This document shows positions 1 through 10,110 of a stretch of DNA of 64,000 bases, piece by piece (the first letter of the stretch is position 1; each line of letters opens with the position of its first letter). The DNA is from Burkholderiales bacterium (lineage in GTDB: Bacteria; Pseudomonadota; Gammaproteobacteria; Burkholderiales; Casimicrobiaceae). Under the pieces are notes generated by a model that had not been told where the DNA came from, ran no database searches, and worked only from the letters and a program-made list of their open reading frames with translations. Location of the stretch: positions 56,612-120,611 of the forward strand of contig CAJPFI010000033.1 of assembly GCA_905339295.1 (NCBI GenBank), read 5' to 3'. Made by a program: the position numbers and the translations under genes.

Positions 1-1
1 C

Positions 2-2692
2 GCGCGCGAGGTCGAGGGCGAGCTCGCCCTCGCATCCAGGACGCTGGCGCAAGCCGACTTCGCGCCGCTCGCCCGCTTCGCGGCGATCGCGCATCCGAAC
101 CTCGGCGACGCCGACGCCTTGCTCCGTGCCGCGCTCGAAGCGTGCATCGAACGGGGCGGAGCGCCGCCGGTCGACGCCGCGCATCTCGACCACTGGCGCG
201 CGATCGTCGGTTGGCTGTTGACGAGGGACGGAAAGGACGTGCGCAAGAGTGCGAGCGGCCTGGCCGGCATTCCGCCCGTCGGCGATGGCCCGGGAAAGGA
301 GGCGCGCAGTTCGGACGCCAAGGCGGCCAAGGCGTGGCTCGCCTCGCTCGGGGCGACCGCGGGTCTCGTGCCGGCGTTCAAGGCGATCCTCGCGTTGCCG
401 CCGACCCGATACACGGACGAGGAATGGGATCGCATCGAGGCGCTGCTGTCGCTCCTCCCGACGCTGGCGGCGCACCTCGAAACGGTGTTCGCCGAAGCGC
501 GCGAGATGGACTTCCCCAAGGCCACGCTCGCCGCGCTCGCCGCGCTCGGCGACGGCGACGAGCCGACCGACCTGTTGCTGCGCCTCGACCTCCGGATCGA
601 TCACCTGCTCGTCGACGAGTTCCAGGACACGTCGTACGCGCACCTCGAACTGATCCGGCGTCTCGTGTCCGGGTGGGCGGAAGGCGACGGCCGCACGCTG
701 TTCGCGGTCGGCGACCCGATGCAGTCGATCTACCGGTTCCGCGGTGCAGAGGTGCGCGCGTTCGTCGACGCGCAGGCGTCGGGCGTGGTGGAAGGCGTCG
801 CGGTCGAGCGCCTGGCACTGCGGCGAAACTTCCGTTCGCAGGCCGGGCTGGTCGACTGGGCCAACGCAACGTTCCCGGACGTGCTCGGCACGACGAACGA
901 TCCGTGGCAGGGTCGCGTCGCCTTTGCCGAGGCCGCCGCCGTCGAGCCCGCGGACGACGGTCGCGCGTGGACGCTCGACGTCGCCGGGTCGGACGAGGAG
1001 GAGGCCGCGAAGGTCGTCGCACGCGTCCGCGAAGGGCTCGCGTCGGGCGGAAGCGTCGCGATCCTCGTTCGTGCACGCACGCACCTGGGCGCGTTGCTGC
1101 CTGCATTGCGCGACGCGTCGATCCCGTACTCGGCGGTCGACCTCGACGTGCTGGCGGACCGGCCTGCCGTGCGCGACGTCGTGGCCCTCGCGCACGCGAT
1201 CGTACAGCCGGACGACCGCCTCGCGTGGCTCGCGGTGCTGCGCGCGCCGTGGTGCGGCCTTTCGCTCGCCGATCTCCACGCGATCGTGCGGGCCGCCGGC
1301 GGCCCGCACGCGCGGACGATCGAGGAGGTCGTGCTCGATCCGCCCGGCACGTTGTCTCCCGGCGGCGCCGCACGGCTCGCAGCGTGCGCCGCGGCGATCC
1401 GCGAGGCGCGCCGCACGCACGGGCACGCGCCGCTCGTCGAGCGCGTTCGCGCGGCGTGGTTGGCGCTCGCGGGCCCGGCGACGTTGGACGAGCCGCTCGA
1501 CCTCGTCGCGGTCGGCGACGTGCTCGCGCTCGTCGCCGCCCACGAGCGCGCGGGCGACATGCCCGACTGGAGCGCGTTCACCGCGCGACTGGCCGAGCAG
1601 CGCCTGTCGCCGCCGCCCGGCGAGGAGGCGCGCGTGCAGGTGATGACGATGCACAAGGCCAAGGGACTCGAGTTCGACACGGTGATCCTGCCGGGGCTCG
1701 CGCGCGGCCGCACGCGCAGCGACGCGCCGCTGATGCGCTGGCGCACGCGCCGCGACGGCCTGCTGGTCGGGCTCGCCCGGCCGAAGGGCGGCGAGCACGA
1801 CGGCGTGTACGCCTACCTGCGCGCGCTCGGGACGGGCGAGGAGGCGCACGAGCTCGCGCGGCTCGCATATGTCGCGTGCACGCGCGCCAAGCGCCGGCTC
1901 GCGCTCGTCGCGGTGTGCGATCGCGACGACGGCGGTGCCGCATGGAAGGAGCCGGGCAAGGCGTCGATCCTCGGGCTGCTCGGCGGCTCGGTGCTCGGTT
2001 CGGCGCCGCCGCCAGGCGACGGACCGGAGGCGACGCCGACGGCCCCGGCGCCCCGCGCGACCGAGCGGCTTCCTGCCGGCTGGCGTCCGGACAGTGCGCC
2101 TGCGCCGCTCGTCCACGCGTCGGCACAGCGCACCGTCGAGTCCGCGCCGCCGTTCGACTGGGCGCGCGAGCGGGCACGGCGGCTCGGCGTGGTCGCGCAC
2201 CTGCTGCTCGCGCAGGTCGCGGCGGACGGGCTTGCTCGCTGGGACGATGCAACGCTCGCGGCACAATCGCCGCGCATCCAGGCGACGCTGATCGAGGAGG
2301 GCGCGCTGCCGGGCGAGGCGGCGGCGGAGGCCGTGGACGTGCGCGCGACGGTGGCCGCCGCGCTGCGCGATCCGCGCGGCCGCTGGCTGTTCGACCCCGC
2401 GCACGAGGACGCGCGCAGCGAATGGGCGCTCGCCGGCGTGATCGACGGCGACATCGTGCATGTCGTGCTCGACCGCACGTTCGTGGACGCCGGCGCGCGC
2501 TGGATCGTCGACTTCAAGACCGGCACGCACGAAGGGAGCGAGGCGGCGGCGTTCCTCGACGCCGAGGTCGAGCGCTACCGCCCGCAGCTCGAGCGCTACG
2601 CGCGCATCGTCTCCGCGCTCGATGCGCGCCCGATCCGCCTCGCGCTCTACCATCCGCGGGTTCCGGGCGGCTGGCGCGAAGTCACGCGCTGA
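2..2692 (+). CDS. AddA/RecB-like UvrD-family helicase-nuclease (5' end missing)
   Basis: The reading frame is open from base 2, so the gene starts before the window. What remains is a superfamily 1 helicase core followed by a nuclease domain. Visible motifs: DEFQDT (Walker B, near base 615), VGDPMQSIYRFRGA (motif III, near 708), MTMHKAKGLEFD (motif V, near 1643) and YVACTRAKRR (motif VI, near 1870). The Walker A motif must lie upstream. Near base 2505 the sequence IVDFKTG resembles the catalytic core of PD-(D/E)XK nucleases of the AddA/RecB type. The likely role is processing of DNA double-strand ends for recombination, normally with an AddB/RecC-like partner that is not visible here. The family is certain; which complex it belongs to is inferred. 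Confidence 0.85.
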   Translation, partial: AREVEGELALASRTLAQADFAPLARFAAIAHPNLGDADALLRAALEACIERGGAPPVDAAHLDHWRAIVGWLLTRDGKDVRKSASGLAGIPPVGDGPGKEARSSDAKAAKAWLASLGATAGLVPAFKAILALPPTRYTDEEWDRIEALLSLLPTLAAHLETVFAEAREMDFPKATLAALAALGDGDEPTDLLLRLDLRIDHLLVDEFQDTSYAHLELIRRLVSGWAEGDGRTLFAVGDPMQSIYRFRGAEVRAFVDAQASGVVEGVAVERLALRRNFRSQAGLVDWANATFPDVLGTTNDPWQGRVAFAEAAAVEPADDGRAWTLDVAGSDEEEAAKVVARVREGLASGGSVAILVRARTHLGALLPALRDASIPYSAVDLDVLADRPAVRDVVALAHAIVQPDDRLAWLAVLRAPWCGLSLADLHAIVRAAGGPHARTIEEVVLDPPGTLSPGGAARLAACAAAIREARRTHGHAPLVERVRAAWLALAGPATLDEPLDLVAVGDVLALVAAHERAGDMPDWSAFTARLAEQRLSPPPGEEARVQVMTMHKAKGLEFDTVILPGLARGRTRSDAPLMRWRTRRDGLLVGLARPKGGEHDGVYAYLRALGTGEEAHELARLAYVACTRAKRRLALVAVCDRDDGGAAWKEPGKASILGLLGGSVLGSAPPPGDGPEATPTAPAPRATERLPAGWRPDSAPAPLVHASAQRTVESAPPFDWARERARRLGVVAHLLLAQVAADGLARWDDATLAAQSPRIQATLIEEGALPGEAAAEAVDVRATVAAALRDPRGRWLFDPAHEDARSEWALAGVIDGDIVHVVLDRTFVDAGARWIVDFKTGTHEGSEAAAFLDAEVERYRPQLERYARIVSALDARPIRLALYHPRVPGGWREVTR

Positions 2693-2734
2693 GGCGCGCG
2701 GCGGGGCGTTCCAGCGGGCGCCGCGGATTTCCGC

Positions 2735-2740
2735 TACAAT
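2735..2740 (+). promoter_or_regulatory. -10-like TACAAT upstream of ribF
   Basis: TACAAT lies in a locally AT-rich stretch between the helicase stop and ribF. No convincing -35 hexamer is visible at 16-18 bp. If used, the leader before the ribF GTG would be about 50 nt and would serve the ribF-ileS-lspA-ispH run. Confidence 0.4.
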
Positions 2741-2795
2741 TCAAAGCTTTGGCATCTTCCGCCCCGCGACGATCCCGCGCGGCGCCCGAGCTCAC

Positions 2796-3722
2796 GTGCG
2801 TCTCATCCGCGGCCTGCCCGCGGTCGCCGACCTGCCGGTCGCGCTGACCGTCGGGAACTTCGACGGTGTCCATCGCGGCCACCAGGCGATGCTCGCACGG
2901 CTCGCCGAGGCGGCGGAGGACCTGTCGCTCGTGCCGGCGGTGCTCACGTTCGACCCGCATCCGCGCGAATTCTTCTCGCGGGAGAACGCCCCGCCGCGGC
3001 TGTCCACGCTCCGCGGCAAGCTCGACGCGTTCCGGACGTTCGGCGTCGAGCGCGTCTACGTCGCGCGCTTCGACCGCGCGTTCGCGTCGCTCGACGCGGA
3101 CACGTTCGTCGACGACGTGCTCGTGCGCCGCCTCGGCGCGCGCTGGGTGCTGGTCGGCGAGGACTTCCGGTACGGCCGGGCGCGCGCCGGGGACCTCGCG
3201 CTCCTGCGCCGGCACGCGAAATCGTTCAGCGTCGAGTCGATGGCGGCGGTCGAGGTGCACGGCGAGCGCGCGAGCTCGTCCCTCGTGCGCGAGGCGCTCG
3301 CCGCCGGCGCCCTCGAGCGTGCCACGAGGCTGCTCGGAAGGCCCTACGCGATCGGCGGGCACGTCGTGCATGGACGCAAGCTCGGCCGCACGCTCGGCTT
3401 TCCGACCGCCAACCTGCCGCTCAAGCGTCGCTCCCCTCTCGCGGGCATCTTCGCGGTGCGCGTCCACGGCCTCGGCGCGCCGCGCCGCGGCGTGGCGAGC
3501 CTCGGCGTCCGCCCGACGGTCGACGACGCAGGCCGGCCGCTGCTCGAGGTGTTCGTCTTCGATTTCGACGAGGCGGTCTACGGCAGGCGCATCGTCGTCG
3601 AATTCCTGCACAAGCTGCGCGACGAGGCCCGCTATCCCGACCTCGACGCGCTCACGCGCCAGATCCGCGCCGACGCGGACGCCGCGCGCGCCTACTTCGC
3701 GACGAGCCCCGCCGCGACCTGA
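2796..3722 (+). CDS. ribF: Bifunctional riboflavin kinase / FAD synthetase
   Basis: Makes FMN from riboflavin and then FAD from FMN in the cytoplasm. The product is 308 residues, the usual RibF length. The N-terminal adenylyltransferase half carries [10 protein letters not shown] at residues 20-29 (the HxGH-type nucleotide site) and a later SSSLVREAL motif. The C-terminal kinase half has [14 protein letters not shown] near residue 200. I chose the GTG at 2796 because the protein then begins just before the conserved nucleotidyltransferase strand; the frame is open further upstream, but those residues look like read-through of non-coding DNA. The stop is 4 nt before the ileS ATG, so the two are probably co-transcribed, as is common in proteobacteria. 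Confidence 0.93.
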   Translation: MRLIRGLPAVADLPVALTVGNFDGVHRGHQAMLARLAEAAEDLSLVPAVLTFDPHPREFFSRENAPPRLSTLRGKLDAFRTFGVERVYVARFDRAFASLDADTFVDDVLVRRLGARWVLVGEDFRYGRARAGDLALLRRHAKSFSVESMAAVEVHGERASSSLVREALAAGALERATRLLGRPYAIGGHVVHGRKLGRTLGFPTANLPLKRRSPLAGIFAVRVHGLGAPRRGVASLGVRPTVDDAGRPLLEVFVFDFDEAVYGRRIVVEFLHKLRDEARYPDLDALTRQIRADADAARAYFATSPAAT

Positions 3723-3726
3723 CCCC

Positions 3727-6573
3727 ATGCCCGACGCCAAGAAGCCCGACTGGAAGTCCACGCTCAACCTGCCGGACACGCCGTTCCCGATGCGCGGCGA
3801 CCTGGCGAAGCGCGAGCCCGGCTGGGTGCGCGAGTGGCAGGAGCGGGACGTCTACGGCGCGATTCGCCGCGCCTCCGCCGGCCGGCCGCGCTTCGTGCTG
3901 CACGACGGCCCGCCGTACGCGAACGCGGCGATCCACATCGGGCACGCGGTCAACAAGATCCTGAAGGACGTCATCGTCAAGAGCCGCACGCTCGCGGGGT
4001 TCGACGCGCCGTACGTGCCGGGATGGGACTGCCACGGGATGCCGATCGAGGTACAGATCGAGAAGACGCACGGCAAGCACCTGCCGGTCGAGCAGACGCT
4101 CGCGCTCTGCCGCGCCTACGCGCACGAGCAGATCGCGCTGCAGAAGGGGGATTTCCAGCGGCTGGGCGTGCTGGGCGACTGGGACCGTCCCTACATGACG
4201 ATGGCCTACGGCAACGAGGCCGACGAGATCCGCACGCTCGGGACGCTGCTCGAGAAGGGATTCCTGTACCGCGGGCTGAAGCCGGTGAACTGGTGCTTCG
4301 ACTGCGGCAGCGCGCTCGCCGAGGCCGAGGTCGAGTACGAGGACCGGCAGGACATCGCCATCGACGTCGCGTTCCCGCTGGTCGACGCGGCGGAGCGCGC
4401 GAAGCTCGCGCGCGCCTTCGGGCTCGCGAAGGCGCCGGACGGCCCGGTCGCGGCGGTGATCTGGACGACGACGCCGTGGACGATTCCGGCGAACCAGGCG
4501 CTGAACGCGCATCCGCGGTTCGTCTACGCGCTGGTCGAGACCCCGCGCGGGCATTTCGTCGTCGCCGACGATCTCGTCGCCGCCTGCCTCGCCCGCTGGA
4601 AGCTCGACGGCCGGGCGATCGCCACGGCGCGCGGCGACGCGCTCGAGCTCATCGCGTTTCGCCACCCGTTCTTCGACCGCGCCGCGCCCGTCTACCTCGG
4701 CGAGTACGTGACGCTGGAGCAGGGCACCGGCATCGTGCACAGCTCTCCCGCGTACGGACTGGACGACTTCCTGTCGTGCCGGCGCTACGGCATGGACGAC
4801 GACGCGATCGAGAACCCGGTGCAGGGCGACGGGCGCTACGCCGCCGACCTGCCGTTCTTCGGCGGCATGCGGATCTGGGACGCGAACCCGAGGATCGTGG
4901 ACAAGCTGCGCGAGGCCGGCGCGCTGCTGCACGCCGAGAAGTTCACGCACAGCTACATGCACTGCTGGCGTCACAAGACGCCGATCATCTATCGCGCGAC
5001 GACGCAGTGGTTCGCAGGGATGGACGACGCGCCCGGCCATCGCGGCGTGAAGCCGGCGCGCACGTTGCGCGAGGTGGCGCTCGAGGGCATCGAGCGCACC
5101 AGGTTCTTCCCGTCGTGGGGCAAGGCCCGCCTCCACGGGATGATCGCGCACAGGCCGGACTGGACGCTGTCGCGGCAGCGGCAGTGGGGCGTGCCGCTGC
5201 CGTTCTTCGTCGACCGCGAGACCGACGAGCTGCACCCCGACACCGCGGCGCTGCTCGAGCTCGCCGCGCGCAAGGTCGGGCAGCGCGGCATCGAGGCGTG
5301 GTTCGAGTCCACGTGCGAGGACTTCGGCGTCGACGGGAAGCGCTACCGCAAGCTCACCGACACGCTCGACGTGTGGTTCGACTCCGGCTCGACGCACCAG
5401 ACCGTGATGGGCGGGCCCGACGGCCGCGAGAAGCGGCGCGGCTCGCACGCCGGCGACACCGGGTTCCCGGCCGACCTCTACCTCGAGGGCTCCGACCAGC
5501 ACCGCGGCTGGTTCCACTCGTCGCTGCTCGTCTCGTGCATGCTGAACGGCGTCCCGCCGTACAGGGCGCTGCTCACGCACGGCTTCGCCGTCGACGGCGA
5601 GGGCAAGAAGATGTCGAAGTCGAAGGGCAACGTCGTGGCGCCGCAGAAGGTGTCCGACACGCTCGGCGCCGACATCCTGCGCCTGTGGGTCGCGGCGACC
5701 GACTACTCGGGCGACCTCAACATCTCCGACGAGATCCTCAGGCGCAACGTCGAGAGCTACCGCCGGATACGCAACACGCTGCGCTTCCTGATCGCGAACA
5801 CGTCGGATTTCGGCGCGGCCGACGCCATGCCGGTCGGGCGGCTGTTCGAGATCGACCGCCACGCGCTCGCACGGCTCGCCGCGCTCGCGGAGGAGGTCGC
5901 CGGCGACTACGACCGCTACGAGTTCCACCTCGTCGCGCAGAAGCTCACGACCTACTGCTCCGAGGACCTGGGCGGCTTCTACCTCGACGTGCTCAAGGAC
6001 CGCCTCTACACGGCGGCTGCGGCCAGCCCCGCGCGGCGCTCGGCGCAGACCGCGCTCGCCTCGATCCGCGATGTGCTGCTGATGCTGCTCGCGCCGGTGC
6101 TCTCGTTCACCGCCGAGGAGGCATGGCGCATCGTGCATCCGGAGGACGCGACGGTGTTCGTGCGGACGTGGCGCGAGGCGACGCCGATCGTGACGGACCG
6201 CGCGGAGCTGCTCGCGAAGTGGGACACGATCCTCGCGGTGCGCGCCGCGGTGCAGAAGGAGATCGAGGCCGTGCGCCAGTCGGGACGCATCGGCAGCTCG
6301 CTCCAGGCCGAGGTCACGATCTCGGCGCCGGAGCCCGCGTACTCGGCGCTCGCGTCGCTCGGCGACGACCTGCGCTTCGTCACGATCACCTCGGCCGCGC
6401 GCGTCGAGCAGGGCGACGGGCTCGCGATCGCGGTGAACCCGTCCGGCGGCGAGAAGTGCGAGCGCTGCTGGCACTGGCGGGGCGACGTCGGCGACGACGC
6501 GGCGAATCCGACGCTGTGCGGCCGCTGCGTCGCGAACCTGTTCGGCGCGGGCGAACCGCGCTCGCATGCGTGA
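3727..6573 (+). CDS. ileS: Isoleucyl-tRNA synthetase
   Basis: Charges tRNA-Ile. The 948-residue length is normal for bacterial IleS. The class I signatures are intact: HIGH at residues 70-73 and KMSKS at 628-632. The CP1 editing domain sits between them. The C-terminus carries the zinc ribbon with Cys pairs at about 911/914 (CERC) and 931/934 (CGRC). The ATG at 3727 lies 4 nt after the ribF stop. It is followed after 45 nt by lspA, the usual proteobacterial order. Confidence 0.97.
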   Translation: MPDAKKPDWKSTLNLPDTPFPMRGDLAKREPGWVREWQERDVYGAIRRASAGRPRFVLHDGPPYANAAIHIGHAVNKILKDVIVKSRTLAGFDAPYVPGWDCHGMPIEVQIEKTHGKHLPVEQTLALCRAYAHEQIALQKGDFQRLGVLGDWDRPYMTMAYGNEADEIRTLGTLLEKGFLYRGLKPVNWCFDCGSALAEAEVEYEDRQDIAIDVAFPLVDAAERAKLARAFGLAKAPDGPVAAVIWTTTPWTIPANQALNAHPRFVYALVETPRGHFVVADDLVAACLARWKLDGRAIATARGDALELIAFRHPFFDRAAPVYLGEYVTLEQGTGIVHSSPAYGLDDFLSCRRYGMDDDAIENPVQGDGRYAADLPFFGGMRIWDANPRIVDKLREAGALLHAEKFTHSYMHCWRHKTPIIYRATTQWFAGMDDAPGHRGVKPARTLREVALEGIERTRFFPSWGKARLHGMIAHRPDWTLSRQRQWGVPLPFFVDRETDELHPDTAALLELAARKVGQRGIEAWFESTCEDFGVDGKRYRKLTDTLDVWFDSGSTHQTVMGGPDGREKRRGSHAGDTGFPADLYLEGSDQHRGWFHSSLLVSCMLNGVPPYRALLTHGFAVDGEGKKMSKSKGNVVAPQKVSDTLGADILRLWVAATDYSGDLNISDEILRRNVESYRRIRNTLRFLIANTSDFGAADAMPVGRLFEIDRHALARLAALAEEVAGDYDRYEFHLVAQKLTTYCSEDLGGFYLDVLKDRLYTAAAASPARRSAQTALASIRDVLLMLLAPVLSFTAEEAWRIVHPEDATVFVRTWREATPIVTDRAELLAKWDTILAVRAAVQKEIEAVRQSGRIGSSLQAEVTISAPEPAYSALASLGDDLRFVTITSAARVEQGDGLAIAVNPSGGEKCERCWHWRGDVGDDAANPTLCGRCVANLFGAGEPRSHA

Positions 6574-6618
6574 GGCCGGGCACGGGATGAGGCGCGCGCG
6601 TCGCGTCGGGGGCGGACG

Positions 6619-7101
6619 ATGACGGCCGCGTCGCGCTGGATCGCGGTCGCCGTGGCCATCGTGATCGTCGACCAGCTCGCCAAGTTCGTCGTGCTCGCGG
6701 CGTTCCGGCCGGGCGACGAGCTTCCGCTGCTGCCGTTCCTGTCGCTCGTTCTCACCTTCAACAAGGGCGCGGCGTTCAGCTTCCTCGCGGAGGCCGACGG
6801 CTGGCAGCGGTGGCTGTTCGCGGCGATCGCGGTGTCGGCCGCGGGGCTCATCGTCTGGCTCCTGCGGCGCGGCGGCAGCCGCCTCTATTGCGCGGGCCTC
6901 GCGCTGATCCTCGGCGGCGCGGTGGGCAACCTGATCGACCGGCTGTGGCTCGGCGAGGTGGTCGATTTCGTGCTCGTACACTGGCGCGGCTGGACCTACC
7001 CGGCGTTCAACGTCGCTGACAGCGCGATCACGATCGGCGCTATCCTGCTCATCGTCGACAGCTTCCGGCAGCGGCGCGCCGACGCGCCCGCGCCGCGCTG
7101 A
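6619..7101 (+). CDS. lspA: Lipoprotein signal peptidase (signal peptidase II)
   Basis: Inner-membrane aspartyl protease that removes the signal peptide of prolipoproteins after lipidation at the cysteine. The 160-residue product has four hydrophobic segments, an early VDQLAK motif (residues 17-22), and the two catalytic aspartates in GEVVDF (Asp116) and NVADS (Asp134). It sits between ileS and ispH. In many proteobacteria a small FKBP-type isomerase gene lies between lspA and ispH. Here only 10 nt separate them, so that gene is absent. Confidence 0.96.
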   Translation: MTAASRWIAVAVAIVIVDQLAKFVVLAAFRPGDELPLLPFLSLVLTFNKGAAFSFLAEADGWQRWLFAAIAVSAAGLIVWLLRRGGSRLYCAGLALILGGAVGNLIDRLWLGEVVDFVLVHWRGWTYPAFNVADSAITIGAILLIVDSFRQRRADAPAPR

Positions 7102-7111
7102 ACGCAGCGCC

Positions 7112-8074
7112 ATGGACCTCCTGCTCGCCAACCCCCGCGGCTTCTGCGCCGGCGTCGACCGGGCGATCGCGATCGTCGAGCAGGCGCTCGCGCAACAGGG
7201 CGCGCCGATCTACGTGCGCCACGAAGTCGTTCACAACCGGACCGTGGTCGAGGATCTGAAGCGCAAGGGCGCCGTGTTCGTCGACGAGCTCGACGACGTG
7301 CCGCGGGGGGCGACCGTCGTGTTCTCGGCACACGGCGTGTCGAAGGCGGTGCAGGCCGAGGCCGCCGCGCGCGGACTCACCGTGTTCGACGCCACGTGCC
7401 CGCTCGTGACCAAGGTGCACGTCGAGATCGCGAAGATGCGCGAGCATGGGCACGAGATCGTGATGATCGGCCACGCGGGACACCCCGAGGTCGAGGGCAC
7501 GATGGGGCAGTGCGAGGGCGGGGTGCACCTCGTCGAGTCGGTCGCCGATGTGCTGCGCCTCGCGGTTGCCGATGCGCGGAAGCTCGCCTATGTCACGCAG
7601 ACGACGCTGTCGGTCGACGACGCGGCCGAGATCGTGGCGGCGCTGCGCCGCCGCTTCCCGGCGATCGTCGGCCCGAGGAAGGACGACATCTGCTACGCGA
7701 CGCAGAACCGGCAGGACGCGGTGAAGGCGCTCGCACGGGCGGTCGACGTCGTGGTCGTCGTGGGCAGCCCGAACAGCTCGAACTCCAACCGCCTGCGCGA
7801 GGTCGCGGCGAACCGCGGCGTGCCCGCGTACATGGTGGACACCGCGGACGATCTCGACCCCGCGTGGGTCGAAGGACGCCGTCGCGTCGGCGTGACGGCG
7901 GGCGCCTCGGCGCCCGAGGTGCTGGTGCGCGACGTGATCGCGCGACTGCGCGCGCTGGGCGCCGGCGCGGTGACCGAAATGGGCGGAACCGTCGAGCGCG
8001 TGGTCTTCGCGCTGCCCGCGGGACTGCGAGGCGGGCACTCGTCCAAGCCGCCGGAGACCGGCCCTTCCGGCTGA
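7112..8074 (+). CDS. ispH: 4-hydroxy-3-methylbut-2-enyl diphosphate reductase
   Basis: Last step of the MEP isoprenoid pathway, giving IPP and DMAPP with a [4Fe-4S] cluster. The 320-residue product has the three cluster cysteines in RGFCAGV (Cys12), DATCPLV (Cys96) and DDICYATQ (Cys194). The catalytic glutamate lies in HPEVEGT (Glu126), and SSNSNRL, which binds substrate, is present. It is the last gene of the ribF-ileS-lspA-ispH run. It converges on the minus-strand gene that ends at 8135; the 60-bp gap between them holds nothing I can identify. Confidence 0.97.
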   Translation: MDLLLANPRGFCAGVDRAIAIVEQALAQQGAPIYVRHEVVHNRTVVEDLKRKGAVFVDELDDVPRGATVVFSAHGVSKAVQAEAAARGLTVFDATCPLVTKVHVEIAKMREHGHEIVMIGHAGHPEVEGTMGQCEGGVHLVESVADVLRLAVADARKLAYVTQTTLSVDDAAEIVAALRRRFPAIVGPRKDDICYATQNRQDAVKALARAVDVVVVVGSPNSSNSNRLREVAANRGVPAYMVDTADDLDPAWVEGRRRVGVTAGASAPEVLVRDVIARLRALGAGAVTEMGGTVERVVFALPAGLRGGHSSKPPETGPSG

Positions 8075-8134
8075 CGAAGCCGCGTCGGGCAAGGGACCGG
8101 CGCGCGGCGATCGCCTGCGGTCGCGGTGCCTGAA

Positions 8135-8494
8135 TCAGCCGGCCCGCTCCTGCCGGAACCACGCCAGCAGGCACGCGAAGGTCGCGATCGCGAGCGCGGC
8201 GGCGCACGCGGCGACCAGCGCGTGTCGCCCGCCTTCGCTCATCGCGCGCACGATGCCCTCTGCCGCGTACCACGGCAGCAGGAGCGCGAGCCATTGCCGC
8301 GACCTGACCGCGCCGCGGGCGACGCCGGGAACGAGCAGCGCGAGCGGCAGCGCCTTCAGCGCGAGCCAGCCGCCGCCCGACGGCAGCGGCGCGAGCATCG
8401 TTTCCCACAGGACGCAAAGCGCGGCGAGCGCGAGGAGCCCGGACAGCGTCGCGCGCGCGAAACGTCGTTCCTCCGCGGTCGGCTCCCGCGTCAC
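8135..8494 (-). CDS. DUF2069 small membrane protein
   Basis: A 119-residue protein with three or four predicted membrane helices. The pattern WETMLAPLPSGGGWLALK, followed by an LPLALLVPG helix, an RQWLALLLPWYAAEG segment and a final helix, is that of the DUF2069 family of unknown function. It starts at a GTG whose GTGA overlaps the stop of the upstream PilZ-like gene by 4 nt, which points to translational coupling. The catalytic or transport role is unknown. The family call rests on remembered pattern similarity. Confidence 0.7.
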   Translation of the reverse strand: MTREPTAEERRFARATLSGLLALAALCVLWETMLAPLPSGGGWLALKALPLALLVPGVARGAVRSRQWLALLLPWYAAEGIVRAMSEGGRHALVAACAAALAIATFACLLAWFRQERAG

Positions 8495-10041
8495 TCGACC
8501 GCGACGAACTCGTGGATGTCGTAGCCGGGACCCTGGTCGACGATCTTGGTCAGCACCGCCGTCCCGACATGCGCGCCGCGATGCAGAATGATCGCCTGCT
8601 CCAGCCGGAAGAGACCGGCGGGGGCGACCACCTGCGCCGGCGCGGGGTCCGGGGCATCCGAATCGTCGCCGGGAAGGACGATGACCGGCACGAGCGCGTG
8701 CTTCGTCGCGCCTTCCGGCGTCGCGCCCGCGGCCTCCGCGTGGTCGGCGAGCAGCTCGCAGCCGAACTCGAGCGCGGTGCCCTTGAGCGTGTTGCGGAAC
8801 CAGCGCACGACGGCGATCTGCAGCGTGAGCCTGCCCTCGACGCGCAGCGAGACCAGCTCGCCGATCCGCAGCGAGGCCGGCGTCGAGTCGGTCTGGCGAA
8901 GCGCGTAGCCGGCCGGCGTGTGGTTGATCACCTGGCAGTGGGTCATCGGCGGGAGGCCTCCCGGCAGGACGGGCGGCGTCACGCCGGCCGGGCGGCCCTT
9001 GCTGTATTGCCACGCGCCGCCGAACCCCACGCACATGACGACGCGCGCCCGCGACGGCAGGCGGTTGAACTGGCGCGCGGGCGGGATGGCCCATTGCCGC
9101 AGCAGCCGATGGAGCAGCGCGATGTAGCCCTGCCGCGACGCCGGATCACCGGCGACACCCCTCGGCAGCGCTCCGCCCCCGTCGAGCGCGCGGAGCTCTT
9201 CCTGAAGCTGGAACGCGAGGTCGAACGTGAGCAGGTAGAGCCGCGATCCCTCGATCGCGCCGCCCTTGTTGGCCGAGAACGGCGGGAAATCGTGACCCAC
9301 CGGCACGATCGCGACCGATTTCGCCAGGCGGTGCACCGGGGCGACGTCGGTGAGCTTCGCCCAGCGCGAATGGGTCTGCAGGTAGCCGAGCACGGTCCCG
9401 AGCTGGCCGGGATGGAAGCCGTAGGGATTGGCGAGCGAAAGCAGCAGCGCCTGCACGTAGATGCGCTCGGGCGTCGCCTCGGTCGCGTCGCCCGCGATGG
9501 TCGCGAGGTGCACGCCGCGCTCGCGCGCCCACGCGTAGACCGCGTGCGCATCCAGCCAGGTGCCCGCCGGCACCGGCGAATACGACTGGTAGGACGACGC
9601 GAGCACGCGCGCGAAGCACTGAAGGCAGCGATGGACGAGCGCGCTCGCGAGCCGCGCGCCGCCGAGGGGAAGGCGCTTGCGCGCCTCGCTCGCGAGCAGG
9701 TGCTTGAAGGCGGTCGACAGCTCCTGCGCCAGCGTCAGCGCGGCCTTCGCGGCTTCGAGCGGTGCGCCGGCGAGCGGGTGCGACGCCTGGAGCACGGTGC
9801 GCTCGATGCGCGGCCACAGCGGAATCGCGGCGGTCCAGTAGGCTTCGGCGAGCTCCATGCGCCGCGAATCGCTCATGCCGACGCGGTTGGTCGCGGCGAG
9901 CGCGTCGCCCATCACCTGGGCCGCGCTCACCGAGTCGCGCCTGGCCGCCTCGGCGAGCCATGCCACGACGCGCGGGACGCGCGTTTCCGGCGGATTCGAC
10001 GGATGGGCTTCGAGCTTCGGGAGCGTAAGGGACAGGGCCAT
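8491..10041 (-). CDS. Large cytoplasmic protein with C-terminal PilZ-like domain
   Basis: 516 residues with no signal peptide or membrane helix. The N-terminal ~300 residues are helical and of a type I associate with a betaproteobacterial family annotated as cyclic-di-GMP binding. From about residue 340 the protein changes to a beta-rich segment (CQVINHTPAGYAL ... IGELVSLRV ... TLQIAVVRWFR) resembling an atypical PilZ barrel. The classical RxxxR...D/NxSxxG motif is not intact: NHTPAGYAL is the closest match. It could therefore bind c-di-GMP, or be a degenerate PilZ protein that binds a partner instead. It is coupled to the DUF2069 gene downstream. Confidence 0.6.
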   Translation of the reverse strand: MALSLTLPKLEAHPSNPPETRVPRVVAWLAEAARRDSVSAAQVMGDALAATNRVGMSDSRRMELAEAYWTAAIPLWPRIERTVLQASHPLAGAPLEAAKAALTLAQELSTAFKHLLASEARKRLPLGGARLASALVHRCLQCFARVLASSYQSYSPVPAGTWLDAHAVYAWARERGVHLATIAGDATEATPERIYVQALLLSLANPYGFHPGQLGTVLGYLQTHSRWAKLTDVAPVHRLAKSVAIVPVGHDFPPFSANKGGAIEGSRLYLLTFDLAFQLQEELRALDGGGALPRGVAGDPASRQGYIALLHRLLRQWAIPPARQFNRLPSRARVVMCVGFGGAWQYSKGRPAGVTPPVLPGGLPPMTHCQVINHTPAGYALRQTDSTPASLRIGELVSLRVEGRLTLQIAVVRWFRNTLKGTALEFGCELLADHAEAAGATPEGATKHALVPVIVLPGDDSDAPDPAPAQVVAPAGLFRLEQAIILHRGAHVGTAVLTKIVDQGPGYDIHEFVAVE

Positions 10042-10061
10042 CGTGCGCTCGGGGTGGCGCG

Positions 10062-10067
10062 ATTGTA
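10062..10067 (-). promoter_or_regulatory. -10-like TACAAT for the PilZ-like gene
   Basis: Read on the minus strand, TACAAT lies 20 nt before the ATG of the PilZ-like gene, giving a predicted leader of about 14 nt. No clear -35 is seen. Confidence 0.4.
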
Positions 10068-10110
10068 AGCGATCGGCCGACCCTCGCCTCCCGCCTCGCG
10101 ACGACGCCGG

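Noticed and set aside
3652..7131. Very long open frame on the minus strand opposite ileS and lspA
   Set aside because: It mirrors two well-conserved plus-strand genes, has an Arg/Ala/Val-rich composition typical of antisense frames in GC-rich DNA, and shows no motif.
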